NCBI GenBank assembly: GCA_900766185.1
Contig: CAAFUL010000103.1
Location: 1 to 17,878, forward strand
Source: an uncultured Johnsonella sp.
Lineage (GTDB): Bacteria; Bacillota; Clostridia; Lachnospirales; Lachnospiraceae
Direction: 5' to 3'
Length of the DNA stretch: 17,878 nucleotides
This document shows positions 7,367-13,960 of this stretch, one piece after another (the stretch's first letter is position 1; each line of letters opens with the position of its first letter). Below the pieces are notes generated by a model, which saw nothing but the letters and a program-made list of their open reading frames with translations, did not search any database and had not been told where the DNA came from. Both the position numbers and the translations under genes were made by a program.

Positions 7367-8962
7367 ATGGATAAGAAAAGCTTGATAGAAAGCGGTAAAG
7401 TTTCGCTCGGTATAGAGCTTGGATCTACCAGAATTAAGGCGGTACTTATTGATTTTGAGGGCGAAGTACTTGCAGTAGGCTTTCATGATTGGGAAAATTC
7501 CTTTGTAAACGGAGTGTGGACCTACAGTCTGGAAGAGGTACATAAGGGACTTAAGTCCTGTTATAATTCGCTCAGGCTTGCGGTAAAAGAAAAGTATGCC
7601 TGTGAACTTAAAAAACTTGCTTCTATGGGTGTAAGTGCCATGATGCATGGCTACATAGCCTTGGATAAAGACGGCAATCAGCTCAGTCTTTTCCAAACAT
7701 GGAGAAATACCAATACTCAAGAGGCGGCGGATGAGCTTACCGAGCTTTTTGATTTCAACATACCGCTGCGTTGGTCTGTGGCACATCTTTATCAAAGAAT
7801 TCTTGATAAAGAGCCTCATGTGGCAAATGTGGATTCGGTATATACACTTGCAGCCTATATACACATGAAACTTAGCGGCAGTAAGGTAATAGGTATAGGA
7901 GATGCTGCCGGAATGTTTCCTATAGATTCGTCCACACATGATTATAATGAGCAGATGGTGGAAAAGTTTGATGCCTTAAGTGCAAAGCACGGCTTAAAAA
8001 AAGGCTTAAGAGAAGTTTTTCCAAAGGTATTAACTGCCGGAGAGCTTGCCGGAAGCTTAAGCAAAGAAGGAGCGGCATTACTTGATGAAAGCAAAAATCT
8101 TTTGGCAGGTGTTCCTATGTGTCCGCCGGAGGGAGACGCAGGTACCGGAATGGTTGCTACCAACTCCGTAGCTCCGAGAACAGGTAATGTCTCAGCCGGC
8201 ACAAGTACATTTGCCATGATAGTACTTGAAGAAGACCTTAAGAAGCTCTACAGGGAAATAGATATGGTTACTACACCCTCAGGCTTTCCCTGTGCCATGT
8301 CCCATGCCAATAACGGTACTTCGGATCTTAATGCCTGGGTTGGCATTTTCAAAGAATTTTTGGAACTTATGGGTTATAAAGCGGATACCGGAGAGCTTTT
8401 TAACAAATTATATACCAATTCACTTAGCGGAGATAAGGACTGTGGCGGGCTGTTAGCCTACGGATATTATTCAGGTGAAAATGTTACCATGATCAATGAG
8501 GGTAGACTTGCCTTCTTAAGAACTCCGGACAGTAAGTTTAATTTGGCTAATTTTATGAAGGTAAACCTGTATACCTCACTGGGAGCGGTAAAACTGGGAC
8601 TTGATATACTTCTTAAAGACGAGGGAGTAAAGCTTGACAGAATTATGGGACATGGAGGCTTTTTCAAGACCAAGGAAGTAGGGCAAAGATACCTCTCAGC
8701 AGCGGTAGGCGCACCGGTAACGGTTATGGATACCGCAAGTGAGGGAGGAGCTTGGGGTATAGCCCTGCTTGCAGCCTACCTTGCAGATAAAAAAGAAGGT
8801 GAAAAACTCGAAGACTATCTTGATAAAAGGATATTTGCAAGACTTTCCGGAGTAAGCATAGAGGCTACTAAAGAAGATATCGAAGGCTTTGATAAGTTTA
8901 TGGAAAGATATGTTGCCGGACTTGAGGTTGAGAAGGCGGCAATAGAAGCTATGAAGTGGTAG
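7367..8962 (+). CDS. FGGY-family carbohydrate kinase
   Basis: A 531-residue sugar kinase of the FGGY (xylulokinase/ribulokinase/glycerol kinase) superfamily, slightly longer than the usual 480-520. The first phosphate loop is LGIELGSTRIKAVLID (14-29). A GDAGTG segment holds the likely catalytic base D257. The second phosphate motif is NVSAGTST (274-281). Near the C-terminus, MGHGGFF and SEGGAWGIALLA form the adenosine-binding region. It would phosphorylate the sugar or ketose made by the two dehydrogenases. It starts 11 bases after the dehydrogenase stop, with AAAGGAG at 7354-7360. Substrate identity (xylulose, ribulose or another ketose) cannot be settled from motifs alone. Confidence 0.88.
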   Translation: MDKKSLIESGKVSLGIELGSTRIKAVLIDFEGEVLAVGFHDWENSFVNGVWTYSLEEVHKGLKSCYNSLRLAVKEKYACELKKLASMGVSAMMHGYIALDKDGNQLSLFQTWRNTNTQEAADELTELFDFNIPLRWSVAHLYQRILDKEPHVANVDSVYTLAAYIHMKLSGSKVIGIGDAAGMFPIDSSTHDYNEQMVEKFDALSAKHGLKKGLREVFPKVLTAGELAGSLSKEGAALLDESKNLLAGVPMCPPEGDAGTGMVATNSVAPRTGNVSAGTSTFAMIVLEEDLKKLYREIDMVTTPSGFPCAMSHANNGTSDLNAWVGIFKEFLELMGYKADTGELFNKLYTNSLSGDKDCGGLLAYGYYSGENVTMINEGRLAFLRTPDSKFNLANFMKVNLYTSLGAVKLGLDILLKDEGVKLDRIMGHGGFFKTKEVGQRYLSAAVGAPVTVMDTASEGGAWGIALLAAYLADKKEGEKLEDYLDKRIFARLSGVSIEATKEDIEGFDKFMERYVAGLEVEKAAIEAMKW

Positions 8963-9284
8963 CGGAAAATATTTTTAAATTTTATAAATACAGTTTGCAT
9001 TTAGGTTGGCTGTATAAGGGCACTTCTAAGGTAAGGCGTTAAAACTAAATATAAACGATTGTTAAAGGGCTGTTGCAAAATAAAGAACATACAAAAGATT
9101 ACAGGTGTTTTAGTATAATGCCATTATGTATCTTGTATAAAAATCTTTAAATGCAGCAGCTCTTTTTGTAAAAAATTAAATTTTCATGTAGAAAAAATGA
9201 CTTAAAAAGTAGTATAATAAATTTCGGTATTCAAGAAATTGGAATATATTAAGTTGAAGAATAAAAAAGAAAGAAGGTTTTTAC
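8963..9284. other. Intergenic region after the sugar operon
   Basis: No gene is visible in these 322 bases. TACAG and CTGTA, about 15 bases apart near 8988-9014, could form a weak stem after the kinase gene. The dominant structure is the long inverted repeat at 9067-9162. A TATAAT at 9213-9218, without a recognisable -35, may be the promoter of the small membrane protein gene at 9285. Confidence 0.5.
9067..9167 (+). terminator. Long-loop terminator or MITE-like inverted repeat
   Basis: GGGCTGTTGCA (9067-9077) pairs with TGCAGCAGCTC (9152-9162) in an 11-bp stem containing two G-T pairs, followed by TTTTT at 9163-9167. The T-run suits a terminator for the sugar operon. The loop of about 74 bases is unusually long. 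The sequence GGGCTGTTGCAAAAT resembles the ends of several insertion sequences, so a small non-autonomous element is an alternative. No clear target-site duplication is seen. Confidence 0.45.
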
Positions 9285-9782
9285 ATGAGTAATTACACAA
9301 AATCCAAATGGCTTTTCAAACTCTTATCGACTAAAGAAGGCAGAAGGGTACTTTTTATTCCGATTATAATTCTTATAGCATTTTCCGGCTATACGATTTA
9401 TCAAATGGAATTTAATGCAAAGCCCGAAAGGGTAGAGATGCAGGATGGCAGCGGTGATATATTGCTTACAAAAAGAAGTGAGTTTTCTGCTATTAAGCTG
9501 CCGAAAGAAGTAGGAGAGATAAGGGATATAATCGGTGAGGATATTAAAGTAACAGCCTATGATGTGTTTGTTGATACCGATAATAATATAAAATCCGCTA
9601 CTGTAAATATTAAGGCTGATGAGGCAAAGGCACAGGAGATTATAGCTTTATACGAAAATAAATATAGCTTAGAAAAAGGAATATCAGGCTGGGAAGGCAA
9701 TGTACAAGGATATGATATGAGTCTGAATTATTATACTAACGACAAAAGAATAGATATAGATTTGAAAAAAATCAGTGATTAA
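9285..9782 (+). CDS. Small single-pass membrane protein, function unknown
   Basis: A 165-residue protein not assigned to a family. Residues 1-18 are basic, a single hydrophobic helix follows at about 19-38 (VLFIPIIILIAFSGYTIYQM), and the remaining 125 residues would lie outside the membrane. The outer part is charged, rich in Asp, Lys and Ile, and without cysteines. It reads like a small alpha/beta domain. GAAGG at 9273-9277 lies 7 bases before the ATG. The gene stands alone between two hairpins, converging with the CsbD gene. No function is proposed. Confidence 0.7.
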   Translation: MSNYTKSKWLFKLLSTKEGRRVLFIPIIILIAFSGYTIYQMEFNAKPERVEMQDGSGDILLTKRSEFSAIKLPKEVGEIRDIIGEDIKVTAYDVFVDTDNNIKSATVNIKADEAKAQEIIALYENKYSLEKGISGWEGNVQGYDMSLNYYTNDKRIDIDLKKISD

Positions 9783-9791
9783 AAAAGTTAT

Positions 9792-9848
9792 AAACAATAA
9801 AGGTCTTCTTGAGAGTATTCGAATATCTCATAGAAGACCGTATTGTTT
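9792..9848. terminator. Terminator hairpin between convergent genes
   Basis: Three stacked stems share one axis: AAACAATA/TATTGTTT (9792-9799, 9841-9848), GGTCTTCT/AGAAGACC (9802-9809, 9832-9839) and GAGA/TCTC (9811-9814, 9826-9829). On the minus strand the stem is followed by a T-run (the A-run at 9781-9786 on the plus strand), so it should terminate the CsbD transcript. It probably also ends the plus-strand gene that stops just before it. Confidence 0.8.
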
Positions 9849-9877
9849 AAGTATTTAAATAATCTTATTTAAAAAAA

Positions 9878-10081
9878 TTATTTCTTATCTTTATTAATTA
9901 CATTTTTGACACCTTCAATTGTTCCTTCTACAGCATCCTTAACATCTTCAACGACCTCTTTAACTTTTGAAGCGGCTTTTTCTGCAGCTCCTTCAGATTC
10001 CGTCTTTTTATCGCCGGTCACTTTACCGATACCTTCTTTTACAGCACCTTTAGCTTGCTCTACTTTTTCTTCTAATGACAT
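9878..10081 (-). CDS. CsbD-like stress protein
   Basis: A 67-residue, Lys/Glu/Ala-rich protein of the CsbD-like family: small, hydrophilic proteins linked to general stress in many bacteria and of unknown biochemical role. The family pattern is visible in QAKGAVKEGIGKVTGDKK (about 9-26) followed by EGAAEKAASK. The frame is open 23 codons further upstream, but the ATG at 10081 was chosen because AGAGGAG lies 8 bases before it and the N-terminus MSLEEK matches the 162-aa paralogue. It has no membrane segment, unlike its two neighbours. Expression is probably from its own promoter in the gap at 10082-10242. Confidence 0.85.
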   Translation of the reverse strand: MSLEEKVEQAKGAVKEGIGKVTGDKKTESEGAAEKAASKVKEVVEDVKDAVEGTIEGVKNVINKDKK

Positions 10082-10167
10082 AATAATAACTCCTCTCGTG
10101 TAAATTTTTTTATAATATTTTATATAAATTGATTTATCTACCAATATCATATATAAATCCTATACCT

Positions 10168-10214
10168 TATCTTAAGCTCGTAAAATGACATTCCAATCTT
10201 ATAGGCTTAAGATA
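10168..10214. terminator. Inverted repeat between CsbD genes
   Basis: TATCTTAAGC (10168-10177) and GCTTAAGATA (10205-10214) form a perfect 10-bp stem around a 27-base loop, just downstream of the 162-aa gene on the minus strand. No T-run follows on either strand, so termination is uncertain. The equivalent spot after the 58-aa gene keeps GGCTTAA-ATACAAA but has lost the partner arm. Confidence 0.4.
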
Positions 10215-10242
10215 CAAAAACCGATAGAAAGTATTTTATATA

Positions 10243-10731
10243 TTAAAGTATTTTATCAATTATTTTCATAGCATGTTTCCTGTTAAAAATAGATTTTTTT
10301 GTTTTTTTAACAAAGAACAATGATATAACAAAACCGACTACTAATGCAGATACTATTGAAGAAACTATTGATATTACCACCAGCTTTTTATCACCGGTTA
10401 TTTTATCCGCTCCTTCTTTTAGGGCATCTTTAGCCTGGTAGATTTTTTCTTCTACTGCATACTTAACATCTTTCGCAACTTCCTTAACTTTTGTAGTCGC
10501 TTTTTCTACTGTTTTATCGTCAGTTAATTTATCTGCTCCTTCTTTTAGGGCGTCTTTAGCTTGATCGACTTTTTCTTCCGCTGCATCCTTAACATCTTCC
10601 GCAACATCTTTAACTTTTGCAGTTGTTTTTTCAGCAGCTCCTTCAAATTCTGTTTTTTTATCACCGGTTACTTTACCGATACCTTCTTTTACAGCACCTT
10701 TGGCTTGATCAAATTTTTCTTCTAGTGACAT
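10243..10731 (-). CDS. Triple CsbD-like repeat protein with C-terminal membrane anchor
   Basis: A 162-residue protein. Three related repeats start at about residues 4, 52 and 94, each with the pattern EEK-x2-QAK-x3-KEG-x2-K-x-T-x-DK. The first is nearly identical to the N-terminus of the 67-aa neighbour. Between them are amphipathic KVKDVAEDVKDA-type helices like those of LEA proteins. Residues 117-141 form a hydrophobic helix, followed by a basic tail (KKTKKSIFNRKH). So it looks like a CsbD-type stress protein fixed to the membrane by its C-terminus. GAAGGAG lies 8 bases before the ATG. Topology and function are unknown. A role at the membrane during stress is inference. Confidence 0.82.
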   Translation of the reverse strand: MSLEEKFDQAKGAVKEGIGKVTGDKKTEFEGAAEKTTAKVKDVAEDVKDAAEEKVDQAKDALKEGADKLTDDKTVEKATTKVKEVAKDVKYAVEEKIYQAKDALKEGADKITGDKKLVVISIVSSIVSALVVGFVISLFFVKKTKKSIFNRKHAMKIIDKIL

Positions 10732-10942
10732 AGAATCAACTCCTTCTGTTTCAAATCATTTTTAGAATATTTTCTTACTATAAACTTAATTTGTATACTG
10801 ATATTATCAAATATAATCCATATGCCGAAATTACATACGGTAGAATAATAACTGAAACTAACGGGCTTAAATACAAAGAGTAATGAAAAGTGTTTTTATA
10901 TATTCAAGTATTTTAGTATTGTTTTCAAACTATACTTTTTAT

Positions 10943-11119
10943 CTAAAAAAGATTGTTTTTCTTTTTATCAAAGAAGAATGATAGAACAGCAATAACAAAT
11001 AGTGCAGCTACGATAGAAGAAACTACCGATATTAGTACTAATTTTTTGTCACCGCTTACTTTGTCTACACCTTCTTTTACTATATCTTTAGCTTGGTCGA
11101 TTGTTTCTTCCATTGACAT
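10943..11119 (-). CDS. 58-aa membrane-anchored mini-CsbD paralogue
   Basis: A short frame beginning MSMEETIDQAKDIVKEGVDK. It has one CsbD-like repeat (about residues 4-26), a hydrophobic helix (27-50) and the tail DKKKNNLF. It aligns without gaps over about 50 residues with the last third of the 162-aa neighbour: GDKKLVLISVVSSIVAAL against GDKKLVVISIVSSIVSAL. Conservation of protein sequence and position supports a real gene despite its length. The ribosome binding site is weak (AAAAGG, 10 bases upstream). It lies 68 bp after the GlsB-type gene and may be co-transcribed with it. Confidence 0.75.
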   Translation of the reverse strand: MSMEETIDQAKDIVKEGVDKVSGDKKLVLISVVSSIVAALFVIAVLSFFFDKKKNNLF

Positions 11120-11187
11120 AATTATAAATCCTTTTACTTAAAACTATTCTTTTATATTAAAACCATATTCTTTATGTAAGAGAGTAT

Positions 11188-11427
11188 TTATTCTCTTTTA
11201 CCAAAGAAAAATGAAACAACGGCAACAACAATTACTGCACCTAAGATAGAAGGAATTAATGCCATTCCTGCCATACTTGGACCCCAGGTACCAAACAATG
11301 CCTGACCTACAGAAGATCCCACCAAGCCGGCAACGATATTAGCAATTATACCCATTGCCCCGCCTTTTTTAGTAATTGCTCCTGCAATAAAACCTATAAA
11401 TCCTCCTACGATAATAGACCAAATCAT
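11188..11427 (-). CDS. GlsB/YeaQ/YmgE-family stress membrane protein
   Basis: A 79-residue, very hydrophobic protein of the family once called transglycosylase-associated proteins. It has three membrane helices: about 2-18 (IWSIIVGGFIGFIAGAI), 25-45 with the family's Gly-rich pattern NIVAGLVGSSVGQALFG, and 53-74, ending FFFGKRE. The biochemical role is not known; relatives are induced by stress in many bacteria. GGAGGT (11433-11438) sits 5 bases before the ATG, and a near-consensus promoter lies about 80 bases upstream. The last residues VVAVVSFFFGKRE resemble the end of the 58-aa neighbour's helix only in composition. Confidence 0.9.
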   Translation of the reverse strand: MIWSIIVGGFIGFIAGAITKKGGAMGIIANIVAGLVGSSVGQALFGTWGPSMAGMALIPSILGAVIVVAVVSFFFGKRE

Positions 11428-11506
11428 AATTGACCTCCATTTTTAATTATTTATATATTAATCATTTTAATATCAAATTAAAATATACTAAAATATATAT
11501 ATTAAT

Positions 11507-11535
11507 ACTATACACTACAAACTAGTTTTTGTCAA
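11507..11535 (-). promoter_or_regulatory. Near-consensus sigma-A promoter
   Basis: Read on the minus strand, a perfect TTGACA (11530-11535) is followed after exactly 17 bases by TATAGT (11507-11512). It drives the GlsB-type gene and possibly the 58-aa gene behind it. Transcription would start near 11500, giving a leader of about 70 bases. Confidence 0.75.
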
Positions 11536-11791
11536 AAAAAACAATAAGTAAATTAATTTGAGACTTAATTTAAAACAATATCAACATATTAATTCTAAAA
11601 TATAATTAATAAAAAGACATATTAGTTGTTAAAATTCGCCCAATATTAGTAAAATTTATTTTTTTAACAAAATATTATATCGATAAAGTGTTTGCTGAAA
11701 TAAAAACGCTGAAAATTCTAAAGAGTTTACTACATATTTTTATTTTAATGATGTTTTATGAAATCATAATAGTAAATACCATATAATAGGT

Positions 11792-11831
11792 TAAAAATAA
11801 AAAGGGGTACCATTAAAAATAATAGTACCCC
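11792..11831 (-). terminator. Rho-independent terminator of the Dps gene
   Basis: GGGGTAC (11804-11810) pairs with GTACCCC (11825-11831), with an inner ATTA/TAAT extension. On the minus strand the stem is followed by TTTTATTTTTA. It lies about 160 bases beyond the restored Dps stop codon. Confidence 0.8.
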
Positions 11832-11989
11832 ATAATAGTGATATATTACTATTCTAACTTAGATAAGATATCTTTGCTAATACATAATTTGTAAGAAAAC
11901 TTGTTCCAATTAATCAAACCAAGCATAACTTGCTCTGTTCAACATATTAATTAGCCCTTTGCTTACTTTATTACATACTGCGTTTTTAA

Positions 11990-12455
11990 TTAATCCAGCT
12001 CGGGAGCCTTATTAAGTGTAGCATTGAGCATCCAAAGTTTCATCTCTGCAGACTTTAACAAACCCGTGAAAAGATCTGTTGTAACATCATCTCCTTCTTT
12101 ATCACTTACTTCAATACCTTCTTTGTAAAGTTTTGCCAAATATTGGTAGTCTTAAGATAAGTTTCTTGGTGTGAGACTCAATCGATACTGAATAATCGCC
12201 CTTTTTAGCTTCAAGTTTGCTGTTGTCTAAAAATTCTTTAAGACTTGAATAAGGAGCCCCGCCTATAATAATAAGTCTTTCCGCCACTTCATCTATTGCT
12301 TGATTGGTTTCGTCTAGTAACTTGTCCATAAGCTCGTGAACCGAATAAAAGCGTTCACCACGAACATACCAATGCACCTGATGAATAATTGCTGCGAACT
12401 GACTCAAATCTGCTAATGTCTGGTTTAATACTTTCTGTGTATTTTTTCTGCTCAT
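11990..12455 (-). pseudogene. Dps-family ferritin, frameshifted
   Basis: Dps proteins are twelve-subunit iron-storing ferroxidases that protect DNA from oxidative stress. The first 95 or so residues are clearly Dps: IHQVHWYVRG, then HELMDKLLDE and AIDEVAERL, which carry the His/Asp/Glu ligands of the inter-subunit ferroxidase site. Near 12145-12160 the frame breaks and the protein would end as FGKTLQRRY (stop at 12111). The next frame continues at once with DYQYLAKLYKEGIEVSDKEG, then DDVTTDLFTG and a C-terminus NKAPELD, all typical of Dps. The total of 466 bases equals a 154-residue protein plus one extra base, or one that lost two bases. It is either a real mutation or a sequencing error. 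A TTGCAT-17-TATAGA promoter is possible at 12467-12495. Confidence 0.85.
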
Positions 12456-12631
12456 AATAATACTTTTCTATAGAGTAATTATTGTTAAGATGCAAAATAC
12501 TTAATTCAATATTTTGTATCAGGCTACCTGTTAATTAAAATAGCACAATAATGATTAATTAATAAGGACTAAATTTATATAAAATCACAATTACAAGTTT
12601 TTGTATACTAACTAATATTTGTTTTATATTG

Positions 12632-12640
12632 TGCTATAAT
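12632..12640 (+). promoter_or_regulatory. Extended -10 promoter
   Basis: TGCTATAAT is a perfect extended -10 element, which explains the absence of a good -35. It lies 34 bases before the ATG of the lipoprotein gene at 12674. Confidence 0.55.
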
Positions 12641-12673
12641 TAAAAAAATAATGTAGATGCAAAAGGAGTATTT

Positions 12674-13459
12674 ATGAATAAAATCATCCCGAGAACTGTA
12701 ATTATGTATTTTTTAATTATAATGAACGCCTGTAATATAGTAAGTAAAGAAGGTTATAGCATTGATTTTATAGACAATGACATTAAATATGAAATTGACA
12801 TAGACAATGATGGAAAGCAGGATTCATTAAGGGTATTTATTGATGCGGATGATTACATAAGGTTAGAGGTAAATAATCAAAAAGAAATAATAGGTTACAG
12901 TGAAGAAGGGGTTAAAAGTGTGCTTATACATGATAATAAAGGTAATTACTGTGTAGGTGTACCAATTCACTATGATAATGATACGATGATAAGCAAATTT
13001 TACGGATTAAATAAAGACGCTATAGTATATAAATCAACTGTAAATGGATATGTAAAATCTGCATATCAAAACTTAGGTTTATATGTGGAAGACAGAAAAT
13101 ATATTATAGGATTTCAAAATACAAAGGGCAGATATCTGATAAATACTGATTTGAGTCTTACTTTAGAGGGGAATTACACTGTAAATGATTTTAAACATAC
13201 ACTTGTAAAAGAGCTAAAAGCCTATAAGTATGATGACAAAACCGATACCTATGAAATACATACATATCAGCAAGGAGAAGTTTTGTATCTATACGAAACG
13301 GATATGCGAAACCTGATTTATTTTAAGACTAAGAATGGGGATACAGGATATATTAATGCAACAAAGGATGATTATGATATCCCTGCCGGTGAATTTTACA
13401 TAGGAGATGAGAGGTTGGTTGATTATTTTAATGCAGATGAAATATCATGGGCAGGTTAA
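12674..13459 (+). CDS. Putative lipoprotein with a calcium-loop-like motif
   Basis: A 261-residue protein not assigned to a family. The N-terminus is a short signal ending IIMNAC, a plausible lipobox with C20. It is followed by YEIDIDNDGKQDSL, where D42, D44, D46 and D50 match the DxDxDG-x2-D calcium loop common in secreted VCBS/FG-GAP-like and dockerin-like proteins. The rest is rich in Tyr, Asp and Lys and reads as beta strands. Near the C-terminus, GDTGYINATKDDYDIPAGEF resembles a small SH3-like or propeller blade. AAAAGGAG (12661-12668) lies 5 bases before the start. It is the first gene of the surface-protein island and is probably exposed outside the membrane. Function is unknown. Confidence 0.65.
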   Translation: MNKIIPRTVIMYFLIIMNACNIVSKEGYSIDFIDNDIKYEIDIDNDGKQDSLRVFIDADDYIRLEVNNQKEIIGYSEEGVKSVLIHDNKGNYCVGVPIHYDNDTMISKFYGLNKDAIVYKSTVNGYVKSAYQNLGLYVEDRKYIIGFQNTKGRYLINTDLSLTLEGNYTVNDFKHTLVKELKAYKYDDKTDTYEIHTYQQGEVLYLYETDMRNLIYFKTKNGDTGYINATKDDYDIPAGEFYIGDERLVDYFNADEISWAG

Positions 13460-13487
13460 TAATCAGATTATATAGTTTCTTGTATAA

Positions 13488-13571
13488 CAGTTTATAAAAT
13501 GGGAGAATTTAATTATAGATAGCGGTATAGATATGAATATACTTTTTGCTGAGCTGTTAAGAAAAAAATAA
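13488..13571 (+). pseudogene. Fragment of a gene 3' end (copy A)
   Basis: An open frame with no start codon or ribosome binding site ends in the peptide IDMNILFAELLRKK followed by TAA (13569-13571). The same tail with one change (GKK) is encoded before the second copy of the repeat. The upstream residues differ between the copies (NLIIDSG here). It looks like the surviving end of a gene that once preceded the 495-aa gene. Confidence 0.35.
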
Positions 13572-13960
13572 AATGTAAAATACTCAGAAAGATATTTAAG
13601 GGAGCAATATGAAAAATAAAAAGAAAGTATGGATTATAGGTTTATGTTTTATTATTGCAGGATATTTTGCTCTTTCACTGTGTGATTTTATGTATATCCG
13701 TGCTGACAAATATCCGACTTTTATCAGAACGATATTTTTTCCGGATGATAAAAATATTACTGTAAAGAGTATGGGGAATGTATGTCAAGTAGAAGATGGT
13801 ATATATTTTTTGTATCAGGGTAGATTGATGAATATGGATAATGAAGGTAAAGCGGTAAAAGAAGCATATTCTAACCAACAACCCATATTGGGTATTATGA
13901 AAAATAATTCGGATATATTTTTGTGTTATGAAAATATATCGGCACTTTACAAGATAAATG
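13525..13960 (+). repeat. 436-bp direct repeat, copy A
   Basis: This segment recurs at 16718-17153 with 17 substitutions counted by eye (about 96% identity) and no indels. It covers the fragment tail, the ribosome binding site and the first 117 codons of the 495-aa gene. Confidence 0.95.

Larger units (their letters stand above)
11428..11989. other. AT-rich intergenic region
   Basis: These 562 bases hold the promoter of the GlsB-type gene (11507-11535), a terminator for the Dps gene (11792-11831), and between 11849 and 11989 a stretch with short coding-like frames. One minus-strand frame (11849-11926, 25 residues, MLGLINWNKFSYKLCISKDI at its start) ends just before the terminator but has no ribosome binding site. 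Nothing recognisable was seen in 11540-11790. Confidence 0.5.

Noticed and set aside
1529..9060. Identical 11-mer TATAAACGATT at 1529-1539 and 9050-9060, on either side of the operon
   Set aside because: In AT-rich DNA of this length, shared 11-mers are expected by chance, and the second copy has no promoter context.
10082..10150. 23-codon N-terminal extension of the 67-aa CsbD-like protein
   Set aside because: The extension has no ribosome binding site, while AGAGGAG sits just before ATG 10081, and the paralogue starts with the same MSLEEK.
10243..11119. Repeated DNA in the CsbD region as a CRISPR-like or satellite array
   Set aside because: The repeats are in-frame coding modules with degenerate spacing, explained by protein repeats and gene duplication.
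10953..11141. Plus-strand 62-aa frame over the third CsbD gene
   Set aside because: It is the reverse shadow of the conserved minus-strand 58-aa gene and has no ribosome binding site.
13459..13471. Palindrome ATAATC-A-GATTAT after the lipoprotein gene as a terminator
   Set aside because: A one-base loop cannot form this hairpin and no T-run follows.
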